Below are positions 1-8,188 of a stretch of DNA of 55,494 bases, piece after piece. Position 1 is the first letter of the stretch; the number at the start of each line of letters is the position of its first letter. The notes below the pieces were generated by a model, which had not been told where the DNA came from, ran no database searches, and was given only the letters and a program-made list of their open reading frames with translations. The translations under genes were made by a program, and so were the position numbers. Origin of the DNA: an uncultured Clostridia bacterium (GTDB lineage Bacteria > Bacillota > Clostridia > Lutisporales > Lutisporaceae); contig CALGKJ010000069.1 in NCBI GenBank assembly GCA_937930535.1, positions 1-55,494 on the forward strand. Reading direction: 5' to 3'.

Positions 1-183
1 ATTGGAATTCAGCTTTTTTGTATAAGCAGTATAGGTTGCTATATATGGTTATAATCAGAAAAATAAATTTAATATTACATTAAAGGAGGAATATGGAGGT
101 TTTTATCTAATATAATTCTTTAGAGAAAATGTTGGATATATTGTAATTGGCAGGTATTAAAATTATTTAGGAGGAGAGCTGAT

Positions 184-2310
184 ATGAAAAAAACGTTAAA
201 ATTACTGGTCAGTATAATAATGGTTTTCAGTCTTGGTTTACAATGCTGTATAGTAGGTGTCATGGCAGACAATGATGGTACATGGCTGTTTGACATTATT
301 TATGCAGGGGGAAAATATGTAGCAGTAGGTTGTCCGAGCCTTGTTAAGGTATCAAACGATGCCATAGACTGGACATATGGTACTGTAGAAGGAGATGCTC
401 ACTTTTTTGGAGCTGCATATGGAGCAGGGCGATATGCAGCAGTAGGCTGCAATGACTCTGGGGAGGGAGTTATTCAAACATCAACTGATGGTCTTACTTG
501 GAAAAGTGCTGTAGGTATAAAGTGTCAGATGCTTAATGACGTGGTATGGAATGGAAAAATATTTGCGGCTGTAGGCTATCAAGGCACTATTTATACCTCC
601 CCAGATGGAATCTCATGGACTGCCAGAACCAGCGGAATAACAGATAGTATAGAAAGCATCATATGGGATGGCAGCAGCTTTATTGCTGGGATATCGGGCT
701 ACAGCGGAAGTAATAGTCTTGGGTATCTGCTTACCTCGAAGGATGGCACTAGCTGGACAGCCCAAAAGAGTGATGGTCTGCCGGGTCTATGCGGTATAGC
801 CTCCAACAACACTGTAACTGTTGGAATTTGCGGGGACAATAAAATATATTATTCCTATAACAAGGTAGATTGGAAAAAATCAGACTCAGATATAAAGCAG
901 TATCTGAAGGAAATAATATGGAACGGCAGCAGCTTTATGGTTGTAGGAGCAAACGGCTATATTGCAACCTCAAAGGATGGTGTTACATGGACGGATGAAA
1001 ACCTTAAAGTTAAGGATAACCTAAACGGTGTTGCATGGGATGGAAAGCAATTTGTTATAGTAGGGGATAATGAGATAGTAATAACCTTTGGAAATGGAAG
1101 CTCTGTGGTGACGGGTGGGTATAAGGACTCGGAAGCTAATGACTCAGAAGCTTCTAGTAAATCAACAGTTATATTTAACAGTACTCAGCTTTATAAGAAA
1201 ATACTTGAGGTAAAATCAGTATGCGATAATTATTATGATATGAAGCAGATGGGGGTTCGTCCTACCAAACAGAGTGACTCCAGCGGCAGTGTAGTTGCTT
1301 CATACATCTATAGTGGAGGCAGGATGGACTGCTTTATGAATAAGGGTGCTGATGGAAATTGGATGACTACGGCATACAACAAATATGATTTTCCTATGAT
1401 AAGTGGTCACGGAAAGCTTGATGGTGACTCTCTAAGAGAAGCATATGAACAAATAACGGATGGAACATATGATTTTGATAAAAACAACGCTGATGTGGCA
1501 TGTATATATTTTTACGTGCATGAAATAAAAAGAATGGATACAGCCATGCTAAGAACTATTATAAACAACCCCGAAATCACTGATGATCAGATAAATGAGC
1601 TGAAGGGAAAAGCAGAGAAGCTCTATGATGCTATGATAGGAATGACGGTGGGATACACTACTATAGCTACAGAAGCCGAAAGCTTTAAAACCTATGGAAC
1701 TGTAATTGTCGTCAATAATAGTGCATACTACCATGATATTAAAGCTGATGCTTCACAAAACACCAAATCAAAAACTGAGGGTGCAAGCTCATGGGCGGCG
1801 GCAGAAATCGAAAAGGCAATAGGCTACGGACTTTCAACAGATAGAATACTCAGCAGCTATCAAAACAACATAACTCGTGAGGAATTCTGCGAAATTGCTG
1901 TTAAGCTGTATGAACAGCTAAGCGGTAAAAAGGCTGTAGCAGTATCTCCAAATCCTTTTACAGATACAACAAACAGTGAAATATTAAAGGCATATAATCT
2001 TAAAATCTCAAACGGTAAAACCGCAACAGAATTTAAACCCAATGATCCAATAACCAGACAGGAGCTTGCAGTAATGATACGCAGAGCTTTACAGGCTGCA
2101 ATAGCTGACTTAAATACAAGCATAGACGGAGCTTCAAGCTTTAGCGATGATAAGGATATAGCAAGCTGGGCTGTAAATGATGTTAAGTTCTGCAATAAAA
2201 ACGGCATTATGAACGGTGTAGGCGAAAACAAAATAAATCCTGCGGGCTATACAACAAGAGAGCAGGCTGTATTGATGCTTGTCAGGGCATATGAGAAATT
2301 TGTAAAATAA
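184..2310 (+). CDS. Secreted S-layer-homology protein with beta-propeller-like repeats
   Basis: A 708-residue exported protein, probably held on the cell wall. It starts with a Lys-rich, hydrophobic signal peptide (about residues 1-28, ending VMA before DND). Residues about 30-310 hold repeated blocks with the pattern TSxDGxxWT (YTSPDGISWTAR, TSKDGTSWTA, TSKDGVTWTD) separated by IxWxGxxF(x)A/VG strands, typical of BNR/sialidase-type beta-propellers. Residues about 330-530 are a middle region I do not recognise. The last about 170 residues carry three SLH motifs (ITREEF, ITRQEL and TTREQA turns), which in the family bind pyruvylated secondary cell-wall polymers. The start is set by a strong AGGAGGAG box 6-8 bases before the ATG. 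No enzymatic residues can be assigned; a binding or structural surface role is inferred. Confidence 0.85.
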   Translation: MKKTLKLLVSIIMVFSLGLQCCIVGVMADNDGTWLFDIIYAGGKYVAVGCPSLVKVSNDAIDWTYGTVEGDAHFFGAAYGAGRYAAVGCNDSGEGVIQTSTDGLTWKSAVGIKCQMLNDVVWNGKIFAAVGYQGTIYTSPDGISWTARTSGITDSIESIIWDGSSFIAGISGYSGSNSLGYLLTSKDGTSWTAQKSDGLPGLCGIASNNTVTVGICGDNKIYYSYNKVDWKKSDSDIKQYLKEIIWNGSSFMVVGANGYIATSKDGVTWTDENLKVKDNLNGVAWDGKQFVIVGDNEIVITFGNGSSVVTGGYKDSEANDSEASSKSTVIFNSTQLYKKILEVKSVCDNYYDMKQMGVRPTKQSDSSGSVVASYIYSGGRMDCFMNKGADGNWMTTAYNKYDFPMISGHGKLDGDSLREAYEQITDGTYDFDKNNADVACIYFYVHEIKRMDTAMLRTIINNPEITDDQINELKGKAEKLYDAMIGMTVGYTTIATEAESFKTYGTVIVVNNSAYYHDIKADASQNTKSKTEGASSWAAAEIEKAIGYGLSTDRILSSYQNNITREEFCEIAVKLYEQLSGKKAVAVSPNPFTDTTNSEILKAYNLKISNGKTATEFKPNDPITRQELAVMIRRALQAAIADLNTSIDGASSFSDDKDIASWAVNDVKFCNKNGIMNGVGENKINPAGYTTREQAVLMLVRAYEKFVK

Positions 2311-2320
2311 CAGTAGATGT

Positions 2321-2367
2321 AAAGGTCATGGGGATAAGACAAACGGTATCCATGACCTTTTTTATTT
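2321..2367 (+). terminator. Rho-independent terminator after the SLH gene
   Basis: An inverted repeat (AAAGGTCATGG with GATA, pairing to TATCCATGACCTTT) with a single bulged base and a T-rich tail. It starts about 10 bases after the stop codon of the SLH gene. Confidence 0.8.
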
Positions 2368-2430
2368 GCAAAAGGATAAGCTGGATATAGTACATTATTT
2401 CACTATCACTACTGGAGGGGAATAGCCTAT

Positions 2431-2520
2431 ATGTATAGTGATAAAAATGTAGATGTTAAAGATTTTTTCATGCTGGCAGGAGACAAAGAAGTAAATAAGA
2501 GTTTTTTAAACTGTTGTTAA
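2431..2520 (+). CDS. Possible 29-residue ORF or gene remnant
   Basis: A 29-codon reading frame (MYSDKNVDVKDFFM start, NCC end) has a GGAGGGG box about 11 bases ahead of its ATG. It runs into the 3' end of the convergent DUF89 gene by four bases. It has no recognisable domain. It could be a truncated gene whose remainder was lost where the minus-strand block begins, or chance. Confidence is low. Confidence 0.2.
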   Translation: MYSDKNVDVKDFFMLAGDKEVNKSFLNCC

Positions 2521-3380
2521 GTACAAAGGGTAAGCACATAGTCCATTTTTTTACACCCTATCGTATTGGCAACTGAACTACATTTCGCTCGCAATAAATA
2601 GAATATTGTCTTATTTTTAATATTACTCAACGTTTCAAAATTTGCTTGTCCTTTACTAATAATAAGGTCTGATTTATTAAATTCGTCCTTAAATGTACTT
2701 GAGCAGTCTTTTAGTATCGTTCCTTGTGCAGAAAGTCCATTGTCAATAACTCTTACTAAGTCTGCCACACCTGTATTTATTGCGTCTTCCATCGTCGCAT
2801 CATTAACGATTGGGCCGCCCTTTACTACATAAGTAATCTTATCTTTTGGAAGCTTCTCTAGTAGAAACTTATCAAATATAATTTCACCGGCATTGTCAGC
2901 AATGTACATAATCCGCTTTGACTTTTCCACTGCTTCACGCAACGCGGTAGTTCCAGTTCCATAGATGTCATGCTTTATACTATCTTCAACCGACTTAACA
3001 ATATCCAGATGTTCTAGTTTTAATCCAACTGAAAAATCTATAATATTTCCTGCAATAGCCAGTCTACAAGCCATATCGAAAGGATCCTCTGCATTGTCTA
3101 ACCATCTTTCCTCTGTTATTCTCTCATAAATCTCTTTAGCAATTTCATTGTACTGCTTCTTCAATCTTGCATACGGATCGTTAACCCCAGTAATATTCTT
3201 AGCATGTTGGTGCATCCTAAAAGCTATTTCAGGTGCTGTTTCATTGAAATCCATTTTTCCTAGTTCTTGTAACGACCTTTTTATTATTTCTTCTTGCGTT
3301 GTTATATCGTTGGTCGCTTCTTCAGCTATTCCTACTGCCTGTCTAGCAAGACATGCAATACATTCACGTGATATTTTCAT
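2517..3380 (-). CDS. DUF89 / ARMT1-like damage-control phosphatase family protein
   Basis: A 287-residue cytoplasmic protein of the DUF89 family, in which metal-dependent phosphatases acting on damaged or unwanted phosphometabolites are known. The N-terminus has the family's Cys pair (CIACLARQA). The DNAGE segment (about residue 160), the KGGPIVNDATMxDA segment and the SKGQANFETL segment (about residue 240) match the metal- and phosphate-binding signatures of the prokaryotic subgroup. The length agrees with stand-alone bacterial members. The ATG has AGGAGG 6-8 bases upstream. The neighbours (GNAT, defence-like cassette) give no pathway, so the substrate is unknown. Confidence 0.85.
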   Translation of the reverse strand: MKISRECIACLARQAVGIAEEATNDITTQEEIIKRSLQELGKMDFNETAPEIAFRMHQHAKNITGVNDPYARLKKQYNEIAKEIYERITEERWLDNAEDPFDMACRLAIAGNIIDFSVGLKLEHLDIVKSVEDSIKHDIYGTGTTALREAVEKSKRIMYIADNAGEIIFDKFLLEKLPKDKITYVVKGGPIVNDATMEDAINTGVADLVRVIDNGLSAQGTILKDCSSTFKDEFNKSDLIISKGQANFETLSNIKNKTIFYLLRAKCSSVANTIGCKKMDYVLTLCT

Positions 3381-3512
3381 ATGGTTACCTCCTTAAGAGT
3401 AGAGCAGGACAAATAAGGATGACCCTTGCATGTCTGGATAAATTCACACCCCTTAGCCCAATTTTATTTCATTTTTTTACTTCTTTAAATATTCTAATGA
3501 TATATTAATCCG

Positions 3513-3965
3513 TTAAATTGATAGTTTCATAATTATTTCATCATTGTCGCGTTCACCTGTATCTTTAAAGCCTAGCTTTTCATAAATATGAATTGCATGA
3601 GGATTATTCATATTGCAACTTAATATAATATCATTTGATTCTCCAAATGGTTTTGATTTTATATAATCAATACATAATTCCACAGCTTCGGTTCCATATC
3701 CTTTGCCTTGATACTTTTCATCAATCATCATATGCCAAATGTTATAAGTTTCTTCATCATAATCATAAATAACCATAACATAACCTATAATAGTGGTGTC
3801 CTTATAAATTGCGAATGGTGTACATTGATTATAATATACATATGCCTGTGCCAAACTGCGGATAGGGTGTGATACAAACTTATCTTGTCCATATCCAAGG
3901 TTTAAATTAAAACATTCAATAAAATTGTTTTCATCTACTTTCTTTAAAGTTAGTTGTTTTTTCAT
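3513..3965 (-). CDS. GNAT family N-acetyltransferase
   Basis: A 150-residue acetyltransferase of the GNAT fold, expected to move an acetyl group from acetyl-CoA to an amine. The acetyl-CoA pyrophosphate loop is visible as DEKYQGKGYGTEAV (about residues 83-96, Q/RxxGxG/A pattern). The NPHAIHIYEKLGFKDTG segment (motif B, residues about 121-137) is typical of spermidine or amino-acid acetyltransferases. The closing EIIMKLSI strand is also usual. The ATG follows GGAGAGAATTTC. It lies between the DUF89 gene and the methyltransferase on the same strand. It could be cotranscribed with either, but gaps of about 50 and 130 bases make this uncertain. The substrate cannot be assigned. Confidence 0.85.
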   Translation of the reverse strand: MKKQLTLKKVDENNFIECFNLNLGYGQDKFVSHPIRSLAQAYVYYNQCTPFAIYKDTTIIGYVMVIYDYDEETYNIWHMMIDEKYQGKGYGTEAVELCIDYIKSKPFGESNDIILSCNMNNPHAIHIYEKLGFKDTGERDNDEIIMKLSI

Positions 3966-4019
3966 GAAATTCTCTCCTTGTTTGTGGTATGGTTCACAGT
4001 AACGGTGTATTGGTGGTTT

Positions 4020-5480
4020 TTAAAGATAATTATCCATAATTTTAGTAGCTAACCTAATTGTTACGTCATTTTTACCTAAATCCATCCCTATCATTCTTAT
4101 AGTATGCATATCAGGAAAATGAAGATTCTCAAACTCATATACATTTAGCGTATGACTACTATTAACCATTCTATAATAGTCATCAAATTGTTTAGACATC
4201 AATATACATTGAATCCCCCTTACTTCAAGTTCAGTTAAGCTATCATCATAATTTGTTAAATAAGCTAGACCATTATCAATTCCTAACTTATCTGTTTTCA
4301 AATATTTTATATATGGTATACAGCTAATAAGCTTATCATATTTCTTATCTGTATTTTTTCTTAGTATTACATAATTCCTGTTATCGACTAACAAAGATTT
4401 TGTTGAATTATTGTCATATATTGATATGGATTTATTTCTTATCTTATCAACTAATTTGCTATAAATTAAACTCCCAGAATTTATATGCCTATATACAATC
4501 AGTGGCACTCCGCCTTCTATATGTTGGTATTCTTCTTCGCTTAAAAATTCATTCTTTACTCTAAACTGCACTATATTACCAGTCTTCATATGGATACTAT
4601 TTCCGATTACCCCCTTAGGAAACTTATTAAATTTAAATATAAGGGCATAATCATTCATATCTCTTGGCGTTTGTATAATATTAGTTTTGGAGTCCAGTAT
4701 TAACTTCTCTAACGGTAATTTCATAGGCTTATTTCCATTATAGGATACTATAACATCCTTAATAGGTTTTCGGGCTATATGCACTATACATACTTCTTGT
4801 GTTATTTTTACATCAAAAAAAGTCCGTCTATTATTAAAAGTATGTATTTTATATAGACTATACTCGGTAACAAGTCTATTCCTTAGCTTCTCAGTATATT
4901 TTCCTGATAAATAATTTTTGGGTGATAGTATACATAAAACTCCATTTTCATTCATAGCCCCCAATGCTTTAATAATAAAAAGATGATACAAGTTAGGTTG
5001 TCCAATAATTACTCCTTGCAAATTAAGAGGCACATCTGATATATTTACTTTTTTATATGGCGGATTCATAACGATATAATCAAATTCAATATTTATGTTT
5101 GAATGTAAATAATCTTCACAATACAATTTAAGATTAATTTTTATTCCATGACTCTTAACATCAATTTGTTTTAGAATTAAATTAACATTATTGATTAAAA
5201 TGGGATCAATATCAAATGCATATATACTTATTTCATTAGGAATATAATTAAACAGAATTTTCTCAATTAATTTTAATATTAGCATCCCATTCCCACAAGA
5301 AGTATCTAAAATCTTTATATCATCTTTCTTAGTAATGATGACATCTTTAAAAAGACAATCAGCTATTTCATGTGGCGTAAAATACAGTGAAAGTTCTTTA
5401 ATTTCACTTAAAGATTTTTCTTTCATATATTCATTAGTTAGCTCATCATACTTGTTATAAGCTCTATCCATATAGCCCAT
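4020..5480 (-). CDS. N6-adenine DNA methyltransferase (type I/II N-6 class)
   Basis: A 486-residue DNA methyltransferase. The SAM-binding motif I is seen as LDTSCGNGMLILKLIE (about residue 55). Motif IV is IVMNPPYKK (about residue 135), the NPPY form of enzymes that methylate adenine at N6. The upstream FTPHEIADCL segment is the usual approach to motif I in Eco57I/HsdM-like enzymes. The C-terminal half (about residues 290-486) resembles a target-recognition region but has no nuclease motif, so this is not a fused restriction-modification enzyme. It is the last gene of a three-gene operon, 31 bases after the HEPN gene. The context suggests it marks self DNA or acts as a sensor for a defence module; that is inference. 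Confidence 0.85.
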   Translation of the reverse strand: MGYMDRAYNKYDELTNEYMKEKSLSEIKELSLYFTPHEIADCLFKDVIITKKDDIKILDTSCGNGMLILKLIEKILFNYIPNEISIYAFDIDPILINNVNLILKQIDVKSHGIKINLKLYCEDYLHSNINIEFDYIVMNPPYKKVNISDVPLNLQGVIIGQPNLYHLFIIKALGAMNENGVLCILSPKNYLSGKYTEKLRNRLVTEYSLYKIHTFNNRRTFFDVKITQEVCIVHIARKPIKDVIVSYNGNKPMKLPLEKLILDSKTNIIQTPRDMNDYALIFKFNKFPKGVIGNSIHMKTGNIVQFRVKNEFLSEEEYQHIEGGVPLIVYRHINSGSLIYSKLVDKIRNKSISIYDNNSTKSLLVDNRNYVILRKNTDKKYDKLISCIPYIKYLKTDKLGIDNGLAYLTNYDDSLTELEVRGIQCILMSKQFDDYYRMVNSSHTLNVYEFENLHFPDMHTIRMIGMDLGKNDVTIRLATKIMDNYL

Positions 5481-5511
5481 GATGTCATCTCTCTTTCTTT
5501 AATAATATTTT

Positions 5512-6066
5512 TTATATTAATTCAGGTAGCGAATCAATATTTTTATTGAAACTATACCTAAAGATTTTAAATATAAAGTTGTGTATTTCTTGAAATTGTG
5601 TTATTTGTTGACAGTATAATTCATAACTTATACTGTCAACAAAATTAAAATCACCGTGCAAATAGTTATTTCTAATTTGCCTTTGGTCAGATACTACACT
5701 GAGTATACTCTCAACATTAGTAATATATGAAAATTTGTTTTGTATAGATGCTTTTTCCAGGCTGAATGCCTCTTCTAAATCTAATCGTAAATCTTGAGCA
5801 AATTCTTTAATTTTATTTGGGGCTTTGTATTTACGAATCAGTATATCTGTTTTTGCATTAGATAGAGTGTGCAATCTACTATATTCAAATAAAATACACT
5901 TTATAAACTTTTCGTGTATAGAGTTTGTTAATCCTAATCCTCCTACCATATCAATCAGCTTTCTATGGTTATTATTTATGTCATATTTTTCTTCATCTAT
6001 TATTAGCTCTCTGAAAACTAGCTCATATTTTTCAATTACATCAAGACTAGAATAATTCACATCCAT
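5512..6066 (-). CDS. HEPN-domain protein (MAE_28990/MAE_18760-like), putative RNase
   Basis: A small all-alpha protein of about 185 residues. It carries RNNYLHGDF near residue 132, an R-x4-H motif that matches the catalytic motif of HEPN-superfamily RNases (R about 132, H about 137). From memory, length and context fit the MAE_28990/MAE_18760-type HEPN family, reported next to DUF262 proteins and restriction-modification genes. The ATG at 6066 has GGAGG nine bases upstream and is preferred over the ATG at 6072 (three bases) and over longer in-frame starts. The start lies inside the 3' end of the DUF262 gene, so translational coupling is likely. RNA cleavage upon phage infection is an inference, not shown. 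Confidence 0.75.
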   Translation of the reverse strand: MDVNYSSLDVIEKYELVFRELIIDEEKYDINNNHRKLIDMVGGLGLTNSIHEKFIKCILFEYSRLHTLSNAKTDILIRKYKAPNKIKEFAQDLRLDLEEAFSLEKASIQNKFSYITNVESILSVVSDQRQIRNNYLHGDFNFVDSISYELYCQQITQFQEIHNFIFKIFRYSFNKNIDSLPELI

Positions 6067-7174
6067 CTTCATAGTCCTCCACAATTTTCTTAGCTATTTC
6101 AAATCTAGCTCTTGCATTAGGGTTATTCCTTTTAACTTTATACTTCATTATATCTGCATAGTTTTGATTAAAATTATGCTTGTAAAATTCTTTATTTATG
6201 TGATTTTTAGATTTAAAATACATGAAACTCAAAATTTCAAAAAAGAACCTTATAACATTTCCCACTGTTGAGTCTTTATCTTCATCATACTTTTTAAAAT
6301 ATAAATCTTTATTTAAAGACACAAAATCCTCATAAGCAGCAAGATCTTCCTCTAACTCTTCGATTTTTACTTCTCTTACATAAGATGTTAAGAGCAAATC
6401 AAAATGCCTATCTTTATTTTTTGAATTTATATCTTTAAGAAATTGAATTTTTTGGTTTATAACATCAATATATTCTTTATACCTTTTTATAAGAGAAAAT
6501 TCAATAAATAATGCTAAATCGTCTCTTATTGCTAATTCCCCCTTATTAAGAAATCCTTTGCTAATATCAAAAACCTTCTTATTAATGCACTTGAAAATAT
6601 TAGCATCCTTCATTGCTATTATGGAACTCCTGATTTCTTGGGGTGATAATACAGTTGATAATGAATTTAGTCTCTCAAACATCTCATACTTGACGTCCTC
6701 ATGATTGGTAACAAGATTAATAAATAATAATGTTGATGATTCAAAGATAAAATCAAACTGCTCCTCCTTAAAATCATCCCAGTCCTTACCGTTTATTTCA
6801 ATAAAACTATTTGCACCTTCTAATTTTCCAAGTTTTTGGTTTGCATTTTCGATATATTGCCCATCTTCTGGTTTTATCTTCATAAATTCAAAAATTGTAG
6901 AAAGTCTTTGAACTCCATCAATTATTTCATACTCAACTAGACCTAAATCATTTTCAGTCTTAATTGTTATAATTGGAGGTATGGGATACTTAAGCAATAA
7001 TGATTCAATAAACTTTGTCTTCTGCTCATTTGTCCACCTATAATTCCTTTGATAAGATGGGTTTATATTTACTCTACCCCTCGAGTAATAATTTACAATG
7101 TCAGATACTGTCATAAGAACATTTTCTGTGCTTGCATTATTCTTAAGTTCTTTCCACTTTTTATTTAGATTCAT
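6047..7174 (-). CDS. DUF262 domain protein (ParB/Srx-like, GmrS-related)
   Basis: A 375-residue protein with the DUF262 N-terminal domain. The QRNYRW segment (about residue 42) and EIIDGVQRLSTI (about residue 80, the DGQQR-type motif) are the family signatures, which bind or hydrolyse nucleotides in GmrSD-type enzymes. The C-terminal half is helical and Lys/Glu-rich. It lacks the DUF1524 HNH nuclease motif of full GmrSD fusions, so the nuclease partner would have to be another protein, plausibly the overlapping HEPN gene. It is the first gene of the operon. The ATG has AGGAGGG eight bases upstream. A role in modified-DNA or phage sensing is inferred from the family. Confidence 0.85.
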   Translation of the reverse strand: MNLNKKWKELKNNASTENVLMTVSDIVNYYSRGRVNINPSYQRNYRWTNEQKTKFIESLLLKYPIPPIITIKTENDLGLVEYEIIDGVQRLSTIFEFMKIKPEDGQYIENANQKLGKLEGANSFIEINGKDWDDFKEEQFDFIFESSTLLFINLVTNHEDVKYEMFERLNSLSTVLSPQEIRSSIIAMKDANIFKCINKKVFDISKGFLNKGELAIRDDLALFIEFSLIKRYKEYIDVINQKIQFLKDINSKNKDRHFDLLLTSYVREVKIEELEEDLAAYEDFVSLNKDLYFKKYDEDKDSTVGNVIRFFFEILSFMYFKSKNHINKEFYKHNFNQNYADIMKYKVKRNNPNARARFEIAKKIVEDYEDGCELF

Positions 7175-7253
7175 TCTTTTAACCCTCCTAATAATTTATA
7201 TCGAATAAACACATTTTAAAACAAACACCATCAATGTTCAACATTAATATAGT

Positions 7254-7273
7254 ATTTTAATAATAAACTAAAA
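7254..7273 (+). repeat. 20-bp direct repeat, copy 1
   Basis: The sequence ATTTTAATAATAAACTAAAA occurs here and identically at 7785-7804 in the same orientation. The two copies bracket the largely non-coding stretch upstream of the DUF262 operon. Confidence 0.6.
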
Positions 7274-7289
7274 CCACAGTCATTTGTGA

Positions 7290-7303
7290 TACGGTTTACC
7301 GTA
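7290..7303. promoter_or_regulatory. Palindrome upstream of the DUF262 operon
   Basis: TACGGT-TT-ACCGTA has perfect 6-base arms and lies about 115 bases ahead of the DUF262 start codon. This is a plausible operator for a repressor or controller protein of the defence-like operon. No binding protein is encoded beside it. Confidence 0.35.
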
Positions 7304-7863
7304 GCATATTATAAACTATAATAAAAAAACCACTTCGCTCTAGCTTTTCCATTATAGATATAATTATTGTATACATAATTTTATCACAAAAACTAACAGC
7401 TTAATAGTTATCATATATTATTCCTCATACTTTCTTTATCTCACCTTCAGGCATTCTCTTTCTTCTTTTAACTTCCTCATTCCTTACACATTTGATTTTG
7501 ATCAAAAAACCAAATAAGAGCTTCATATAATAAAAGAAGCTATTGTGATAATAAACACAATACTTCTAATAACCAATAGCTTCAAAAATCCATTCCACCA
7601 GTTCCATGGTAAAATACTACGCATACTTTGTAAAAATGATAGGCTGTATTTCCCCAGCCACCCAGTATATTACATAAGGAACTACCGACCAACGTTGTTC
7701 TGTATGTATGTATATCTATTCTATCACTTTACTAAAAACGCCACATAACTAAGAATTTCAATAATAACCAATTGACAAAGCTCAATTTTAATAATAAACT
7801 AAAAATGATATGTTATATTACGGTGATATAACATTCTACTGAATCAGAAAGGTGGTGTAAAGG
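7304..7863. other. Gene-poor interval
   Basis: No convincing complete gene is seen. The stretch holds an inverted repeat with 10-base perfect arms (GAAGCTATTG at 7536-7545 and CAATAGCTTC at 7574-7583), which may be a terminator or hairpin. On the minus strand at about 7433-7531 lies a 32-codon frame with a hydrophobic start and a very basic end (VKRRKRMPEGEIKKV). It has no ribosome binding site and looks like the tail of a lost membrane protein or chance. Upstream of 7864 there is GTTATAT, seven bases, then ATATAAC, an interrupted palindrome. Confidence 0.4.
7785..7804 (+). repeat. 20-bp direct repeat, copy 2
   Basis: Identical to 7254-7273. It lies just ahead of the interrupted palindrome and the 57-codon ORF at 7864. 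Confidence 0.6.
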
Positions 7864-8037
7864 ATGAATATATCTTACTGGATTGACTCAAAAGCTAGAC
7901 TTTTTACAATTTATATAAATTCCAAAAAATCTCATGTAATAGCTTTATATAGGGGCAGTCTGTCCTTTTTTAGAAGAATACGTCAACCGGGTAAATATAA
8001 GCCTTTACATGGAATTTTCATATATGATACTGTCTAG
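7864..8037 (+). CDS. Small hypothetical protein, 57 residues
   Basis: A reading frame beginning MNISYWIDSKARLF and ending GIFIYDTV. A moderate AAAGGTGG box precedes the ATG by about 9 bases, and an interrupted palindrome lies about 45 bases upstream. It is rich in Arg, Lys and aromatic residues, with no signal peptide and no domain that I recognise. A clear terminator follows at 8111, which supports a real short transcript. It could also be a non-coding RNA with a chance frame. Confidence 0.4.
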   Translation: MNISYWIDSKARLFTIYINSKKSHVIALYRGSLSFFRRIRQPGKYKPLHGIFIYDTV

Positions 8038-8110
8038 GTCAGTATAAGTTTGGTAAGTAGTTTTATCGCTATTTATAAATATACTGATATTTAGATTTTT
8101 AAAGAATCAT

Positions 8111-8153
8111 AAGCCATGGGTAGGTATTTATATCACCCATGGCTTTATTATTT
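8111..8153 (+). terminator. Rho-independent terminator
   Basis: AAGCCATGGGT (8111-8121) pairs perfectly with ACCCATGGCTT (8135-8145) and is followed by a T-rich run. It ends the transcript that would contain the small ORF at 7864. Confidence 0.75.
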
Positions 8154-8188
8154 GATAAGATTGAAGATATGAAGGGAGAACACTGAGT

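Noticed and set aside
93-110. Five-codon leader ORF (MEVFI) with an AAAGGAGG box upstream of the SLH gene
   Set aside because: Too short to call; no attenuator-like stem is visible beside it.
7545-7748. 67-codon plus-strand frame (MIINTILLITN...)
   Set aside because: No binding site, begins in the loop of the 7536-7583 hairpin, and has low-complexity, non-protein-like composition.
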